Positions 13,938-14,008 of a stretch of 14,008 nt of DNA are shown piece by piece (the stretch's first letter is position 1; the number at the start of each line of letters is the position of its first letter). This stretch comes from a bacterium. GTDB lineage: Bacteria; UBA9089; UBA9088; JAGUXG01. The stretch spans positions 1 through 14,008 of the forward strand of contig JAGUXG010000066.1 of NCBI GenBank assembly GCA_020061965.1, given 5' to 3'. Under the pieces are notes generated by a model. It was not told the origin of the DNA. It ran no database searches and saw nothing but the letters and a program-made list of their open reading frames with translations. Position numbers and translations under genes: made by a program.

Positions 13938-14008
13938 TCAAGGAGTCGAGGGGTCAAGTGGTCAAGTGAAGGCAAGACGATTAAACACTTAAGCCCTGGA
14001 ATCCTTGA
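13938..14008. repeat. Inverted repeat (23-bp arms, TCAAGG...TCAAGTG family)
   Basis: The left arm at 13938-13960 (starting TCAAGGAGTCGAGG) and the right arm at 13986-14008 (ending GGAATCCTTGA) are reverse complements at 19 of 23 positions. The right arm runs to the edge of the window, so it may extend further. The preceding 75 bases hold a low-complexity run, CAGCCGTCAGCAGTCAG (13872-13888), and no gene. Confidence 0.7.

Noticed and set aside
13682..13969. 95-codon plus-strand ORF over the end of the prepilin peptidase gene
   Set aside because: It is out of frame within a clear conserved gene and runs into a repeat; it looks like a shadow frame.

Overview
The window looks like a chromosomal segment from a Gram-negative bacterium, probably an uncultured candidate-phylum lineage. 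The outer membrane is implied by a PorV/PorQ-like outer-membrane protein, a type IX-style C-terminal sorting domain on a giant secreted protein, and a GT9 (heptosyltransferase-type) glycosyltransferase. Base composition is moderately AT-rich. Several intergenic spacers are filled with low-complexity palindromic repeats. I cannot name the phylum from sequence alone; lineages that carry T9SS-like sorting domains and PorV-like proteins are the best guess.

Layout, left to right. (1) 1-205: a spacer holding one copy of a 78-bp repeat. (2) 206-5402, plus strand: a translationally coupled pair, a 1409-residue FG-GAP/VCBS propeller protein with a signal peptide and a C-terminal sorting-type domain, overlapping by ATGA a PorV/PorQ-like gene. 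The PorV-like gene appears frameshifted near its 3' end: its family C-terminus (SPYGDLGN) lies in the -1 frame after a T-TTG-GGG heptamer. Its signal-peptide region is built on a 60-bp palindrome. (3) 5403-5719: a non-coding spacer with two long hairpin repeats and the second copy of the 78-bp repeat. (4) 9952-5720, minus strand: one 1410-residue polypeptide joining a glycogen synthase to an alpha-glucan phosphorylase, so glycogen making and breaking activities sit on one chain. (5) 10098-11345: a GT9 glycosyltransferase. (6) 11413-12120: a Crp/Fnr-type regulator. (7) 12203-12733: infC (IF-3), preceded by a perfect Shine-Dalgarno and a possible AUU-initiated leader ORF ending in TGATG at the infC start. 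(8) 12986-12735, minus: an orphan HicB-like protein converging on infC with one base between stop codons. (9) 13116-13862: an A24 prepilin peptidase. (10) 13863-14008: a spacer ending in another inverted repeat.

Functionally the neighbourhood is mixed: cell-surface secretion, storage polysaccharide, envelope glycan, a regulator, translation initiation and pilin/pseudopilin processing. Only the first two genes form an obvious functional unit. The most informative non-coding signals concern translation. The GT9 and Crp genes have -35/-10 boxes placed so that transcription should begin at the start codon (leaderless mRNAs, no Shine-Dalgarno), while infC next door has a strong Shine-Dalgarno in front of a possible AUU start, the codon type that IF-3 itself discriminates against. 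No tRNA, rRNA, CRISPR array, transposase or convincing intrinsic terminator was seen.
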